Assembly (NCBI GenBank): GCA_036508135.1
Contig: DATCHW010000167.1
Location: 1 to 64,000, forward strand
Length of the DNA stretch: 64,000 nt
Direction of reading: 5' to 3'
From: DATCHW01 sp036508135
GTDB lineage: Bacteria; Bacteroidota; Ignavibacteria; Tepidaquicellales; Tepidaquicellaceae
This document shows, piece after piece, positions 8,756-17,706 of the stretch (position 1 is its first letter; each line of letters opens with the position of its first letter). A program made the translations under genes and the position numbers. Below the pieces are notes generated by a model, which saw only the letters and a list, made by a program, of their open reading frames with translations, was not told the origin of the DNA and ran no database searches.

Positions 8756-9754
8756 TCAACTTTGTATTTTATAGCTATTCAGGACTTTCATATAGTTTGC
8801 ACGTTCGAATGCGGCAGGTTCTGCAACTGATTTCTGGCTCATACTTCCTTTCATCATATCTATTGATTCATATTCTTTCTGTTCCATCCATTCTTGAATA
8901 CCTTTCAGTATTTGCGGAATTCTGCTTACACCATTTTTCAGCAATTCAGAGCATAACATTGCAACATCACCACCTGCCATCATAATTTTAATAACATCAT
9001 ACTGATTATGCACACCGCTTGTTGCTGCCATCGATGCTTTTATATGTCCGAAAAGAATTGCTATCCATCTCAGAGGAAGCCTCATTTCCCAGTTACTGCT
9101 AAGATCAAGCTCTGATGTAATTTCAAGAGCGTCGAGATCGAAATCAGGCTGATAGAACCTGTTGAACATTACAAGTGCATCCGCACCTGCTTCATCAAGC
9201 AGTTTTGCAATATTTGACATAGACGAGAAGTAGGGACTGATTTTCATTGCAACAGGAATCTTTACGGTTTCCTTTATTGCTTTCAGATTTGCAATGTAAA
9301 TTTTTTCTATTTCGCTACCGGATATTTTCATATCGGTAGGGATATAATATGTGTTCAGTTCGAGACCATCTGCTCCCGCATCCTCTATGAGTTTTGCATA
9401 CTTCATCCAGCCGCCTTTGCTTACCCCGTTTAGGCTCCCAATAATGGGAATCTTTACAGACTCTTTTATTTTTCTGATATGCTCAAGATACTCATCGGGT
9501 CCGCGATGATAATCCCCCACGTGCGGAAAGTAATCTACTGCTTCTGCGTAGCTTTCTGCATTAGTTGTAAGATAATGATCAAGCTCCTTTGCATCGTGTG
9601 AAATCTGCTCTTCGAAAAGAGAATACAAAACGACAGCAGAAGCACCTGCATCTTCAAGCTGTTTAACACCGTCCAAAGACCTTGACAAAGGTGAAGCTGA
9701 AGGGACTACCGGATTCTTCAGCTTTAAGCCCATAAATTTAGTTGATAAGTCCAC
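8756..9754 (-). CDS. Dihydroorotate dehydrogenase-like flavoprotein (nifJ-linked type)
   Basis: 332 residues of an FMN TIM barrel. It has LKNPVVPSASPLSRS at the start, GSLNG on the middle strands, and the phosphate-binding end MAGGDVAMLCSELLKNG. It is the DHOD-like group that commonly follows pyruvate:ferredoxin oxidoreductase, not the biosynthetic PyrD: the usual pyrimidine-pathway neighbours are absent. It starts 36 bp after the nifJ stop, in the same direction, so an operon is likely. The physiological substrate of this group is not established; electron exchange with ferredoxin is an inference from context. Confidence 0.85.
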   Translation of the reverse strand: MDLSTKFMGLKLKNPVVPSASPLSRSLDGVKQLEDAGASAVVLYSLFEEQISHDAKELDHYLTTNAESYAEAVDYFPHVGDYHRGPDEYLEHIRKIKESVKIPIIGSLNGVSKGGWMKYAKLIEDAGADGLELNTYYIPTDMKISGSEIEKIYIANLKAIKETVKIPVAMKISPYFSSMSNIAKLLDEAGADALVMFNRFYQPDFDLDALEITSELDLSSNWEMRLPLRWIAILFGHIKASMAATSGVHNQYDVIKIMMAGGDVAMLCSELLKNGVSRIPQILKGIQEWMEQKEYESIDMMKGSMSQKSVAEPAAFERANYMKVLNSYKIQS

Positions 9755-9790
9755 TTTTATAATAATTTAATTTAATAAAATCTTTTTATA

Positions 9791-12700
9791 TTAATTTGAT
9801 TTCTTGTTTTGCATTTCAGCAAATTCCTTATAAAGTTTCCATCTTGAATCAACGTCTTTCTGTGCGAGTTCAAGCAATATTTTCGCATGTTCGGGCTCAG
9901 ATTGTGTAAGCATCTTATACCTGGTTTCTTTATATGCATATTCTTCAAATTTAATCTTCGGGTCACCGCAATCAAGTTTGAAAGGATTCTTGCCTTCTTT
10001 TGCAAGTTCAGGATTATACCTGAACAGCTGCCAGTACCCGCAATCCACTGCTGCCTTCTGGTTATCGATTGCTTTCGTCATGTTGATACCATGTGCTATA
10101 CAATGGCTGTAAGCAATGATAATAGAAGGTCCATCATAAGCTTCTGCTTCGAGGAATGCCCTGAGTGTCTGAATATCATTTGCACCCATAGCAACTTTCG
10201 CTACATAAACATTTCCGTAATTAACTGCCATCATAGCAAGATCTTTTTTGGGAGTGGCTTTGCCCGATGCGGCAAATTTTGCAACAGCCGCAAGACCGGT
10301 GGATTTAGACATCTGCCCGCCTGTATTGGAATAAACTTCAGTATCAAGTACCAGTATATTTACATTCTTTCCCGATGCGATAACGTGGTCCAGTCCGCCG
10401 TAACCGATATCATAAGCCCATCCGTCGCCGCCCATAATCCATACTGATTTTTTTACAAGGTAATCTGCAAGACTCCGGAGGTCCTCTGATTCGTGTGATA
10501 TAATTTTGCCGAGTTCAATTTTTAATTTTTCGACTCTTTCACGTTGTTCATGTATTCCCTGTTCATCTTTCTGATCCGCATTAAGAATACTATCTGCGAG
10601 TCCGGTTCCGACTTTATCTTTTAATCTTGTTAAAAGTTCTTTTGCATATTCAGTATGCTTGTCAACAGATAACCTCATACCCATACCGAATTCGGCATTA
10701 TCTTCAAAGAGCGAGTTTGACCAAGCAGGACCTCTTCCCTCTTTATTTTTTGCCCATGGTGTCGTCGGGAGGTTTCCGCCGTATATAGATGAACAACCTG
10801 TAGCATTAGCGATAATTGCTCTATCACCAAACAGCTGCGATACAAGTTTCACATAAGGTGTTTCACCGCATCCGGCACAGGCGCCCGAGAATTCAAAAAG
10901 CGGCTGCAGGAACTGGCTTCCTTTAATTGTTCCGACATTTACTTTTGTTCTGTCCATTTCAGGAAGATTCAGGAAGTATTCGAAATTGGTTCTTTCCAGC
11001 TCTCTTAAAGGAATCTGAGAAACCATATTCAGTGCTTTCAGTTTCACTTCCCGTTTATTCTTTGCCGGACAGATTTCAACACATAATCCGCATCCGGTGC
11101 AATCTTCAACTGCAACCTGAATTGTATAGACAGAACCGGGTTCGAATTCCTTACCCTTTGCTTCCATACGCTTAAATGTTGAAGGAGCGTCTTTCAATAG
11201 ATTTTTGTTATACGCTTTTATTCTGATAGATGCGTGAGGACAAATTAAAGCGCACTTACCGCATTGAATGCACCACTCGGAATCCCACACGGGAACTTCG
11301 AGAGCGATGTTACGCTTTTCCCATTGCGTTGTCGCAGAGGGGAATGTGCCATCAACAGGCATTTCACTTACTGCTACGTCATCTCCCACACCTTCAATTA
11401 TTTTCGCCAGTGTTGTCTTCACATAATCAGGAGCTTTGACTGACACTGACGGAGGAGTTTCAATGCCGGTATTTTTTATTTCCGATAGTTCAATCTTATT
11501 AAGATTTTCGAGTGTCTTATCAACCGCCAGATAATTTTGATTTACGATTTTTTCACCTTTTGAGCCATATGTTTTTTTGATGGACTGTTTAATCTGCTTA
11601 ATTGCTTCATCTTTTTCAAGAACACCTGAAATCGCAAAGAAGCAGGTCTGCATAATTGTATTCACGCGGGAACCCATTCCTGTATCCTTTGCAACGGAGT
11701 AACCGTCGATTACATAAAAGTTCAGTTTCTTTTCGAGTATCTGTTTGCAAACTCTCTCAGGAAGTTTCTTTAAAGTTTCATCCTTTGAATAAGGACTATT
11801 CAGAAGAAACGTGCTTCCGTCTCTTGCATTTTTCAGAACATCGAATTTCTCAAGCAATCCAAACTGATGACAGCCAATAAAATGTGCCTTCTCAATCAGG
11901 TAAGTTGACTTAATCGGCTTCTTTCCGAAACGAAGATGAGAGATGGTAGTAGAGCCGGATTTTTTTGAGTCATACACAAAATAACCCTGTGCATAATTTT
12001 CGGTCTCTTCACCGATAATCTTGATAGTATTTTTATTTGCTCCGACAGTACCGTCAGCACCAAGTCCGTAAAATAGTGCACTAAAAATTCCTTCACCGGA
12101 TATATCATAATTTTTATCATAATTAAGACTTGTATGTGTTACATCATCATTGATTCCGATAGTATAATGATTTTTCGGCTCATCTTTTTTCAGTTCGTCA
12201 AATACAGCTTTCACCATTGTGGGAGTAAACTCCTTGGAAGAGAGTCCGTATCTTCCGCCGAATATCTTTGGCATTTTTTCGAAAGGAGGATTTTTACCGG
12301 ACATTTCTTCGCTGATTGCGGTTACCACGTCGAGATAAAGCGGTTCGCCGATGCTTCCCGGCTCTTTTGTACGGTCGAGAACGGAAATCTTTTTCACTGT
12401 TTTCGGAAGTGATTTTATAAAATGATTAACAGAGAATGGTCTGAACAATCTAACTTTAAGTATTCCGATTTTCTCTTTCGGGTCTTTCATCATTGCTTCG
12501 AGGGCTTCTTCGGCTGCTTCCGCACCTGAACCCATCAGAATTATCACCCTATCAGCATCGGGGGCACCAATGTAATCAAAAAGATTATATTTTCTTCCCA
12601 CAATTTTAAAAAATTTATTCATTGCATTCTGAACTTTTTCCGGACAGTCATTATAGAATTTATTTACGGTTTCCCTGCCCTGGAAATAAACATCGGGGTT

Positions 12701-13360
12701 CTGTGCAGTACCGCGAATAAAGGGATTATCGGGGGTCATAGCACGTTTGCGGAATTCTTTAATTGCATTATCATCAATCATTGCTTTAATATCTTCTACA
12801 TCGAGTTGTTCTATTTTCATCACTTCGTGCGATGTCCTGAACCCGTCGAAGAAATGAAGGAAGGGGACGCGGGATGCAAGTGTAGCATTTTGTGAAATCA
12901 ATGCGAAGTCCATAACTTCCTGTACCGAGCCCGAGCATATCAATGCAAAGCCGGTTTGTCTTGTAGCCATAACATCGCCATGGTCGCCGAATATTGAAAG
13001 CGCCTGTGCGGAAAGCGAACGGGCAGTTACGTGAAATACCGTGGGTGTGAGTTCTCCGGCTATTTTATACATATTCGGGATCATGAGCAGTAAACCCTGA
13101 GATGCGGTGAAAGTGGTTGTCAACGAACCGCTTTGGAGTGCTCCGTGAACGGCGCCTGAAGCTCCGCCTTCACTCTGCATTTCCACTACAACTGGAATTG
13201 TACCCCAAATATTTTTCTTTCCTACTGCCGACCAGGCATCGGAAAGTTCACCCATCGGGGATGATGGTGTAATAGGATATATTGCAATTACTTCATTCAC
13301 CTGATGCGCAACGTATGCCGCAGCTTCATTACCGTCAATTGTTACTTTTTTTCGTTCCAT
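9791..13360 (-). CDS. nifJ: Pyruvate:ferredoxin (flavodoxin) oxidoreductase
   Basis: 1189 residues, the full single-chain length. It oxidises pyruvate with CoA to acetyl-CoA and CO2 and reduces ferredoxin or flavodoxin. The domains in order are: the N-terminal domain (YPITPSSPMGE near residue 30), the CoA and linker domains, a two-[4Fe-4S] ferredoxin domain (CIQCGKCALICP near 695 and CTGCGLCVEICP near 754), then the TPP domain with CAGCGE near 828 (cluster ligand) and GDGWAYDIGYGG near 978. The enzyme is oxygen-sensitive, and the gene directly upstream encodes an FNR-like iron-sulfur sensor. RBS GGAG lies before the ATG. It is transcribed ahead of the DHOD-like gene. Confidence 0.97.
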   Translation of the reverse strand: MERKKVTIDGNEAAAYVAHQVNEVIAIYPITPSSPMGELSDAWSAVGKKNIWGTIPVVVEMQSEGGASGAVHGALQSGSLTTTFTASQGLLLMIPNMYKIAGELTPTVFHVTARSLSAQALSIFGDHGDVMATRQTGFALICSGSVQEVMDFALISQNATLASRVPFLHFFDGFRTSHEVMKIEQLDVEDIKAMIDDNAIKEFRKRAMTPDNPFIRGTAQNPDVYFQGRETVNKFYNDCPEKVQNAMNKFFKIVGRKYNLFDYIGAPDADRVIILMGSGAEAAEEALEAMMKDPKEKIGILKVRLFRPFSVNHFIKSLPKTVKKISVLDRTKEPGSIGEPLYLDVVTAISEEMSGKNPPFEKMPKIFGGRYGLSSKEFTPTMVKAVFDELKKDEPKNHYTIGINDDVTHTSLNYDKNYDISGEGIFSALFYGLGADGTVGANKNTIKIIGEETENYAQGYFVYDSKKSGSTTISHLRFGKKPIKSTYLIEKAHFIGCHQFGLLEKFDVLKNARDGSTFLLNSPYSKDETLKKLPERVCKQILEKKLNFYVIDGYSVAKDTGMGSRVNTIMQTCFFAISGVLEKDEAIKQIKQSIKKTYGSKGEKIVNQNYLAVDKTLENLNKIELSEIKNTGIETPPSVSVKAPDYVKTTLAKIIEGVGDDVAVSEMPVDGTFPSATTQWEKRNIALEVPVWDSEWCIQCGKCALICPHASIRIKAYNKNLLKDAPSTFKRMEAKGKEFEPGSVYTIQVAVEDCTGCGLCVEICPAKNKREVKLKALNMVSQIPLRELERTNFEYFLNLPEMDRTKVNVGTIKGSQFLQPLFEFSGACAGCGETPYVKLVSQLFGDRAIIANATGCSSIYGGNLPTTPWAKNKEGRGPAWSNSLFEDNAEFGMGMRLSVDKHTEYAKELLTRLKDKVGTGLADSILNADQKDEQGIHEQRERVEKLKIELGKIISHESEDLRSLADYLVKKSVWIMGGDGWAYDIGYGGLDHVIASGKNVNILVLDTEVYSNTGGQMSKSTGLAAVAKFAASGKATPKKDLAMMAVNYGNVYVAKVAMGANDIQTLRAFLEAEAYDGPSIIIAYSHCIAHGINMTKAIDNQKAAVDCGYWQLFRYNPELAKEGKNPFKLDCGDPKIKFEEYAYKETRYKMLTQSEPEHAKILLELAQKDVDSRWKLYKEFAEMQNKKSN

Positions 13361-13412
13361 TAATTTTACTCCTGTATATTATTGTCTAAATAAATTATGA
13401 TTTTAAAAAACT

Positions 13413-13871
13413 TTAATTGCTTTTATAATTCTCGAGATCTTCTATTCTGCGTTCCCTCAGCCAGATTTCTTCGGATAGGAATTTCATAAAATTCTCCACG
13501 AATTCCCTATTATGCAGGAAACTATTCATAAAATAATTCTTATCTGTTTCGCACATAAGGGAATCCGAATAGACAAAAGCCGAGGTTGAGTGCGGCTCCG
13601 AGCAGACAACAGAGCGATAGCCCACGAGGTCTCCCGGTTCTGCAAAATACAAATCCCAATCACTCCCGCGGGGGTCTTTTTTAACTATTTTAAGACAGCC
13701 TTCATAAATAAAATAGACGTTTTCCGGGACTTCGCTTTCACGATATACAAGCTCGCCCTTTTTAAAATGTCTGATTGATTTATTCTCACTGATAATATCT
13801 ATATCGCCGGGAGAAAAATATTTCAGCACGAAGCAGTTTTGATTTTTGCAGTTTCTGCAGGACATTCCCAT
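13413..13871 (-). CDS. FNR-like four-cysteine sensor lacking the HTH domain
   Basis: 152 residues. It aligns by eye with the sensory half of FNR: cysteines C5, C8 and C13 match FNR C20, C23 and C29, and C107 (in SLMCETDK) matches C122 (in SMVCEIPF), with 94 residues between the third and fourth against 93 in FNR. The cyclic-nucleotide-type beta-roll (GDLVGY etc.) and the long dimerisation helix are present, but the protein stops at the end of that helix. There is no winged helix, and only 52 bp separate it from nifJ, so none can follow. It should be able to hold an O2-labile [4Fe-4S] cluster but not bind DNA in the usual way. Operon with nifJ likely. Novel-looking. Confidence 0.85.
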   Translation of the reverse strand: MGMSCRNCKNQNCFVLKYFSPGDIDIISENKSIRHFKKGELVYRESEVPENVYFIYEGCLKIVKKDPRGSDWDLYFAEPGDLVGYRSVVCSEPHSTSAFVYSDSLMCETDKNYFMNSFLHNREFVENFMKFLSEEIWLRERRIEDLENYKSN

Positions 13872-14059
13872 ATTGAAAAATATATTAAATTTAAATTACA
13901 ACTATTAACTACAAAATTAAATGTAAATATTTAATCATAGTATGACGAATGTTAGTTTTTTAGGAAAAATGAAGGAAGAACAATTTTATAATTTAAATGC
14001 AAAGACTGCAAAGATTTTCGTAAAGATCACAAAGGAATAAAGGAAGAGAATGTGTATTG

Positions 14060-14093
14060 GCTGTTGGTGACACTGTGTTTAAACACCAACAGC
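14060..14093. repeat. 10-bp perfect inverted repeat
   Basis: GCTGTTGGTG (14060-14069) pairs with CACCAACAGC (14084-14093) over a 14-nt loop. It lies between the FNR-like gene and the 14156-14941 gene, with no U tail on either strand. Likely a dispersed palindrome. Confidence 0.5.
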
Positions 14094-14114
14094 GGCAAAA
14101 AAGGATTTAAACAA

Positions 14115-14132
14115 CCCCCTTAAAAAAGGGGG
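14115..14132. terminator. CCCCCTT/AAGGGGG hairpin downstream of the SH3-like gene
   Basis: CCCCCTT and AAGGGGG around AAAA. Read on the minus strand it follows the stop of the gene at 14156 and is trailed by TTGTTT, so it could end that transcript. The same kind of palindrome recurs in the window, so it may simply be a repeat. Confidence 0.4.
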
Positions 14133-14155
14133 AATTAAAAATAAGGAGATAATCT

Positions 14156-14941
14156 CTATCCTGCCCAGGGGATGCCGTGGACTTTCTCCATAAAATCTTT
14201 CAGCTTTACCCAGCCCTGCACTCCTTTACTGTTTTCTATCAGATACCAGACGCACATATTGGTGTATTCATCCGGACAGCTTACTTTAATATACGCTTTG
14301 AGTATCTTTATTTTTTCATCGGCTTTTGTCTTAAATTTTTCTGAAGCGTTTTCCACCCTATCCGTATAGACAACAAAGGGAGTTTCAACTATAATCGGAG
14401 GATTATCAAATTCCTCACTATACGTTTTGACATCATACAAATCGTTTTTCTTGACATCGAAATTTTGTGCTGAGGGGTTGAAGATATATTCATAGTCATA
14501 GTACCAGAATCCCATCCATTCCATGGCTTCGATTTTTCCGTTACCAAATACATTTATTTCATTCAGGGAGGATACTATTCCAAGATTGATTATTCTTTTT
14601 CCGTCAAATCTGTAAACATTATAATTATTATAGTCATTCATCCCAACCTTTACGAACAATTCTTCGAACATATCATTTTTATCTATATCATGGATTTCAG
14701 CCTCAAAGTACGGGTCAGCATTTGCCGAATCAATAATCTTTATTCCGTTGATATCTATTTCATAACATCCGTCCGCACCTCTCTTGGTTGAATCCTCTAT
14801 ATAACTTACTTTCACGCGATCGAGAATGTCATCGTTATTGAGGTTGGCTGTAAATGTAGTATCATATGTTTGTGCTGAAGAAACTCCCGTCAGCACAAAC
14901 ATTGAGAACAGTAATACCCAAAATGAATATTTGTTTTTCAT
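14156..14941 (-). CDS. Secreted protein with C-terminal SH3-like domain
   Basis: 261 residues with a signal peptide (residues 1-24, ending VSSAQ). The middle (about 25-170) resembles a VCBS/FG-GAP-like single blade, with NLNNDDILDRVKVSY and later DIDKNDMFEELFVKVG, acidic turns that could bind calcium. The C-terminal ~55 residues (KIKILKAYIKVSCPDEY, then QGWVKLKDFM) look like a bacterial SH3 domain as found on cell-wall or periplasmic proteins. Probably periplasmic. It stands alone. Function not known; the domain calls are by eye. Confidence 0.6.
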   Translation of the reverse strand: MKNKYSFWVLLFSMFVLTGVSSAQTYDTTFTANLNNDDILDRVKVSYIEDSTKRGADGCYEIDINGIKIIDSANADPYFEAEIHDIDKNDMFEELFVKVGMNDYNNYNVYRFDGKRIINLGIVSSLNEINVFGNGKIEAMEWMGFWYYDYEYIFNPSAQNFDVKKNDLYDVKTYSEEFDNPPIIVETPFVVYTDRVENASEKFKTKADEKIKILKAYIKVSCPDEYTNMCVWYLIENSKGVQGWVKLKDFMEKVHGIPWAG

Positions 14942-15279
14942 AATAATATATTATTTTTAAGAAAGAGAATTGCAGATAATTTTAATAAAATTAATGTTTT
15001 AAATCAATTTGAATCGTTGTACACTTGTTAATATTCTAATAAATTAATAATTGTCAGAAGTTTACTGCATTATTGCAAGGGAAATAATGAAAACTCACCA
15101 AATAGGAGGGGGCAAGCTGGATCTGTGTTGCGCTTCAATAATGAATAATGAAGCACACGAAGAAAAACCCCGGAGGAATGTTGTAATCCGACAGAATTAA
15201 CAGGATGAAGGAATAAAATGATTTATATAAAATAGTTTTATTAAAAAAGTTTAAAAAAATGGCGAAGGTGAAGATTAAT
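14942..15279. other. Intergenic region with a small hairpin and a repeat tag
   Basis: No gene is seen. GCTTCAATAATGAATAATGAAGC (15135-15157) folds on itself and resembles the unit at 8001. The stretch ACAGAATTAACAGGATGAAG near 15190 is a form of an ACAGGATTAACAGGAT tag also seen near 45270 and 46135. The rest is AT-rich. Confidence 0.5.
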
Positions 15280-16671
15280 TCAATATAAAATTATCTGCAG
15301 GTAGTCGCTTACGCGGGGCTCTGTAAAAACCCGTGTGCCGATATAGCAATCGTCGCATTTCCCGCTTGTACAATAGAAGTTATGAAGCTGAATAGCTCCC
15401 TGACTTTCCGAAATTGTTTTAAGCTTGTAATCAAGCTGTCCGCTCATTGCTTTAGTAATTTCATTTCCCGAGATGTCCTTAGAAGACAGGAAATAATCCG
15501 AAATTTTTGTGATAAGTTCTTTTTTCTCAAACCTCCGTGCGTAAAGCAGGAACAAAGGCAGTAGCGTGTTATTTATGATGTCGGTAATCCGGGACGCTCC
15601 TATTACATCATAAACGGATTTTTTAGTTTTTCCGAAGTTATAATGAGTCTGCCAGTAATCCGATGTGGAAACTGCCTGAAAAATTTTAGTCAAATCTTTT
15701 TGGGGGTCTTTGCTATTTTCAAAACAGAGTATCAGCCGTTTAAAAAAGTCATTGTATAAAATTTCAATGCATACACCTGAAAGATATGCAATTCTCAAAG
15801 TAGGGAAGTTAGGCGGACGGAGCGGAAAGAAATTCCAGTCTGATTTATCCATTAAGGGTGAATCAATTTTACTTCCCAGGATATCCCGGTATGATAAGAG
15901 TTCACTTATATAATCATCTACCGGATACAAATCACTCAGAAACCCTGCGGTATTAAACAATAAAGAATCCATTTGTATTAGTTTCGGATTCAGGGATTTC
16001 ACCTTTTCGGGATTTACTTTACCTGCAAGTTTTAGAAACTGTTCTTTGTTCTTTGAGTAACCGAGCGCCTCGGCTAAAAAGGTATATAACGCTTTATCCC
16101 AGTTCTGACGCTTCCTGAAATTTTCTTCGGACTGAAAGAAAGCCTGCTCCATACGAGAAGCTTTTTGTTTAAGCCTCTTCACGCCGAGCTTATCGAGATA
16201 TATTTTCTTTTCTTCGGCTGAAACCTGAGAGTTCTTTTTGTAGCAGGGAAGCCGGAATTCGGGAGAGGGATTATTGATAATTTCTTTCCAGATAAGGTGA
16301 ATGGATTTTTGCAGAAATTCCGATAGAATCACGGTTGGAATTTCCCTTGCAAATTTAGATTCGGCTGAACCTGAATTATTACCTGTATTCCATAGAACAA
16401 CCTGAAGTATGACTTTATTGTATTTTCCGTCGTTTTGATGTTTATGCAGGTGCCAGTCTTTTTCTGACCTGTGAATTTCTACATCTCCGGTAAAGAGTAT
16501 GCCCCCGATTTTTATTTTCGCTCCTGAATAGTCGGCTCCCGAGCCGGTATTCTTCTTCCCATAAGATATTATTTCCACAGTTTCACCTTTTATGGTGTTT
16601 AGCATACTATAATACGCAGGATTTTCCCATATTCTGGAAATGAAGTTTTCGTTCAGGTTTAGTTTTTTCAT
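15280..16671 (-). CDS. DUF2851 family protein
   Basis: 463 residues. The N-terminal part has the family pattern GDVEIHRSEKDWHLHKHQ, followed by YNKVILQVVLWNTG, which marks DUF2851 proteins of Bacteroidota. The C-terminal end has a CTSGKCDDCYIG cysteine cluster that could bind a metal. There is no signal peptide, so it is cytoplasmic. The biochemical role of the family is not known. It is divergent from the TPR lipoprotein gene, with 61 bp between the two starts for both promoters. Confidence 0.85.
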   Translation of the reverse strand: MKKLNLNENFISRIWENPAYYSMLNTIKGETVEIISYGKKNTGSGADYSGAKIKIGGILFTGDVEIHRSEKDWHLHKHQNDGKYNKVILQVVLWNTGNNSGSAESKFAREIPTVILSEFLQKSIHLIWKEIINNPSPEFRLPCYKKNSQVSAEEKKIYLDKLGVKRLKQKASRMEQAFFQSEENFRKRQNWDKALYTFLAEALGYSKNKEQFLKLAGKVNPEKVKSLNPKLIQMDSLLFNTAGFLSDLYPVDDYISELLSYRDILGSKIDSPLMDKSDWNFFPLRPPNFPTLRIAYLSGVCIEILYNDFFKRLILCFENSKDPQKDLTKIFQAVSTSDYWQTHYNFGKTKKSVYDVIGASRITDIINNTLLPLFLLYARRFEKKELITKISDYFLSSKDISGNEITKAMSGQLDYKLKTISESQGAIQLHNFYCTSGKCDDCYIGTRVFTEPRVSDYLQIILY

Positions 16672-16732
16672 TAATTTTTACGATAGTTTTTTATACATTA
16701 GTCAAAGTTTATAAATAAAAATCAAATAAAAT

Positions 16733-17416
16733 ATGTCAAAAATTAACATCAATATTTTAATATTAGTAATAGCGGCTTTTATTTTTTCTTCCTGCACACA
16801 GAACAAGAAAACAGAAGAGCAATATCTCTCGACGGCAAAAACATTGGTTGACAGTGCTCAGGCAAAAAATGACCAGAATCTGTTCAAAGAAGCTATAAAG
16901 ACTTATGAAGAATTTTTAAAAGAGTATCCGAATTCAAACAATGCTTCAACGGCTTACTTTTCAATTGCAAATATTTACAATGACAATCTTAAGGACTATC
17001 CCGAAGCAATAAAAACTTATAAAATAATATCAGAAAAATACACCGATAAAAAAGAAGCAAAGAACTCTCTGTTTCTGATTGCATTTATATATGATAACTA
17101 CCTTCAGGATAAAGAAAATGCAAAGACTGCATACAAGAATTTTCTCGCAAAATATCCTACAGACACGGATCCGCAGGATAATCTGAGCGGTTCTGCAAAA
17201 GCAATGCTTGATGCCCTTGAGTCAGGAAAATCGATTGAGGATATAATTATGAAGAACATCGAAAACCAACCGGATAACAAAGACAAGAATAAGGAAGGCG
17301 AAAAGAAAGACGAGAAGAAGCAAGATACGAAAATAATGGATGGAACCAAGAAAACTGAAAAAACAAAGGTAGCACCGCAAAATACCGATGCACCTCCGCC
17401 GGTGGAGAAGAAGTAA
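16733..17416 (+). CDS. TPR lipoprotein
   Basis: 227 residues. A lipobox (FSSC, lipidated cysteine at about residue 21) gives an outer-membrane or periplasmic lipoprotein. Three TPR-like helix pairs (about 45-165) carry the pattern A(I)KTYEEFLKEYPNS and PEAIKTYKIISEKY, like the YfiO/BamD and YbgF families. The tail from about residue 170 is low-complexity and rich in Lys, Glu and Pro (KEGEKKDEKKQD, ending PPPVEKK). It could be a scaffold in envelope assembly, but the gene has no envelope-assembly neighbours. A strong terminator follows. Confidence 0.75.
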   Translation: MSKININILILVIAAFIFSSCTQNKKTEEQYLSTAKTLVDSAQAKNDQNLFKEAIKTYEEFLKEYPNSNNASTAYFSIANIYNDNLKDYPEAIKTYKIISEKYTDKKEAKNSLFLIAFIYDNYLQDKENAKTAYKNFLAKYPTDTDPQDNLSGSAKAMLDALESGKSIEDIIMKNIENQPDNKDKNKEGEKKDEKKQDTKIMDGTKKTEKTKVAPQNTDAPPPVEKK

Positions 17417-17443
17417 AAGTTTTTAATTTTTAAAAAAATATTT

Positions 17444-17472
17444 ACTCCGGTAGTCTTTGAGACTTCCGGAGT
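17444..17472 (+). terminator. Rho-independent terminator after the TPR lipoprotein
   Basis: ACTCCGG-T-AGTCT pairs with AGACT-T-CCGGAGT around a TTG loop, with one T-T mismatch. It is followed by eight T residues. Confidence 0.9.
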
Positions 17473-17515
17473 TTTTTTTATATAAGGAAAGAATAACCCC
17501 CCTGCCCGCCACTTA

Positions 17516-17632
17516 TTTTTTAGCAGAGTCTCCCCGCTTTTGGGGACTCTGCGTTACACGTTTGAGATCAAAACTTATGATAACGCAGAGTCCTCCGTCG
17601 AATAAATTCGCCCGAGAGACTCTGCTAAAAAA
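17516..17632. repeat. Nested inverted-repeat element (GCAGAGTC family)
   Basis: The outer arms of 17 nt are perfect (17516-17532 with 17616-17632: T6AGCAGAGTCTC / GAGACTCTGCTA6). Inside is a second perfect pair, GGACTCTGCGTTA (17544-17556) with TAACGCAGAGTCC (17581-17593). Each half can also fold alone as GCAGAGTC...GACTCTGC. A single half-unit of the same family lies at 42346-42374. This looks like a REP-pair or miniature mobile repeat. Confidence 0.75.
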
Positions 17633-17706
17633 GAATTTTAATAATATAACTGTGTTAATCTGTTTAATCTGTGACATCTGAATGTTATTTTAAACAGGAA
17701 AAAATA

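Noticed and set aside
9887..10447. 186-residue open frame opposite nifJ
   Set aside because: It is a reverse-frame shadow of a strongly conserved coding region.
13361..13412. Frameshifted HTH domain after the FNR-like sensor
   Set aside because: Only 52 AT-rich bases separate the stop from the nifJ start, too short for any winged helix in any frame.
17671..17706. Upstream ATG for the DUF58 gene
   Set aside because: The extra 12 residues come from repeat-flanking DNA and do not resemble the family; the ATG at 17707 has a better RBS and N terminus.
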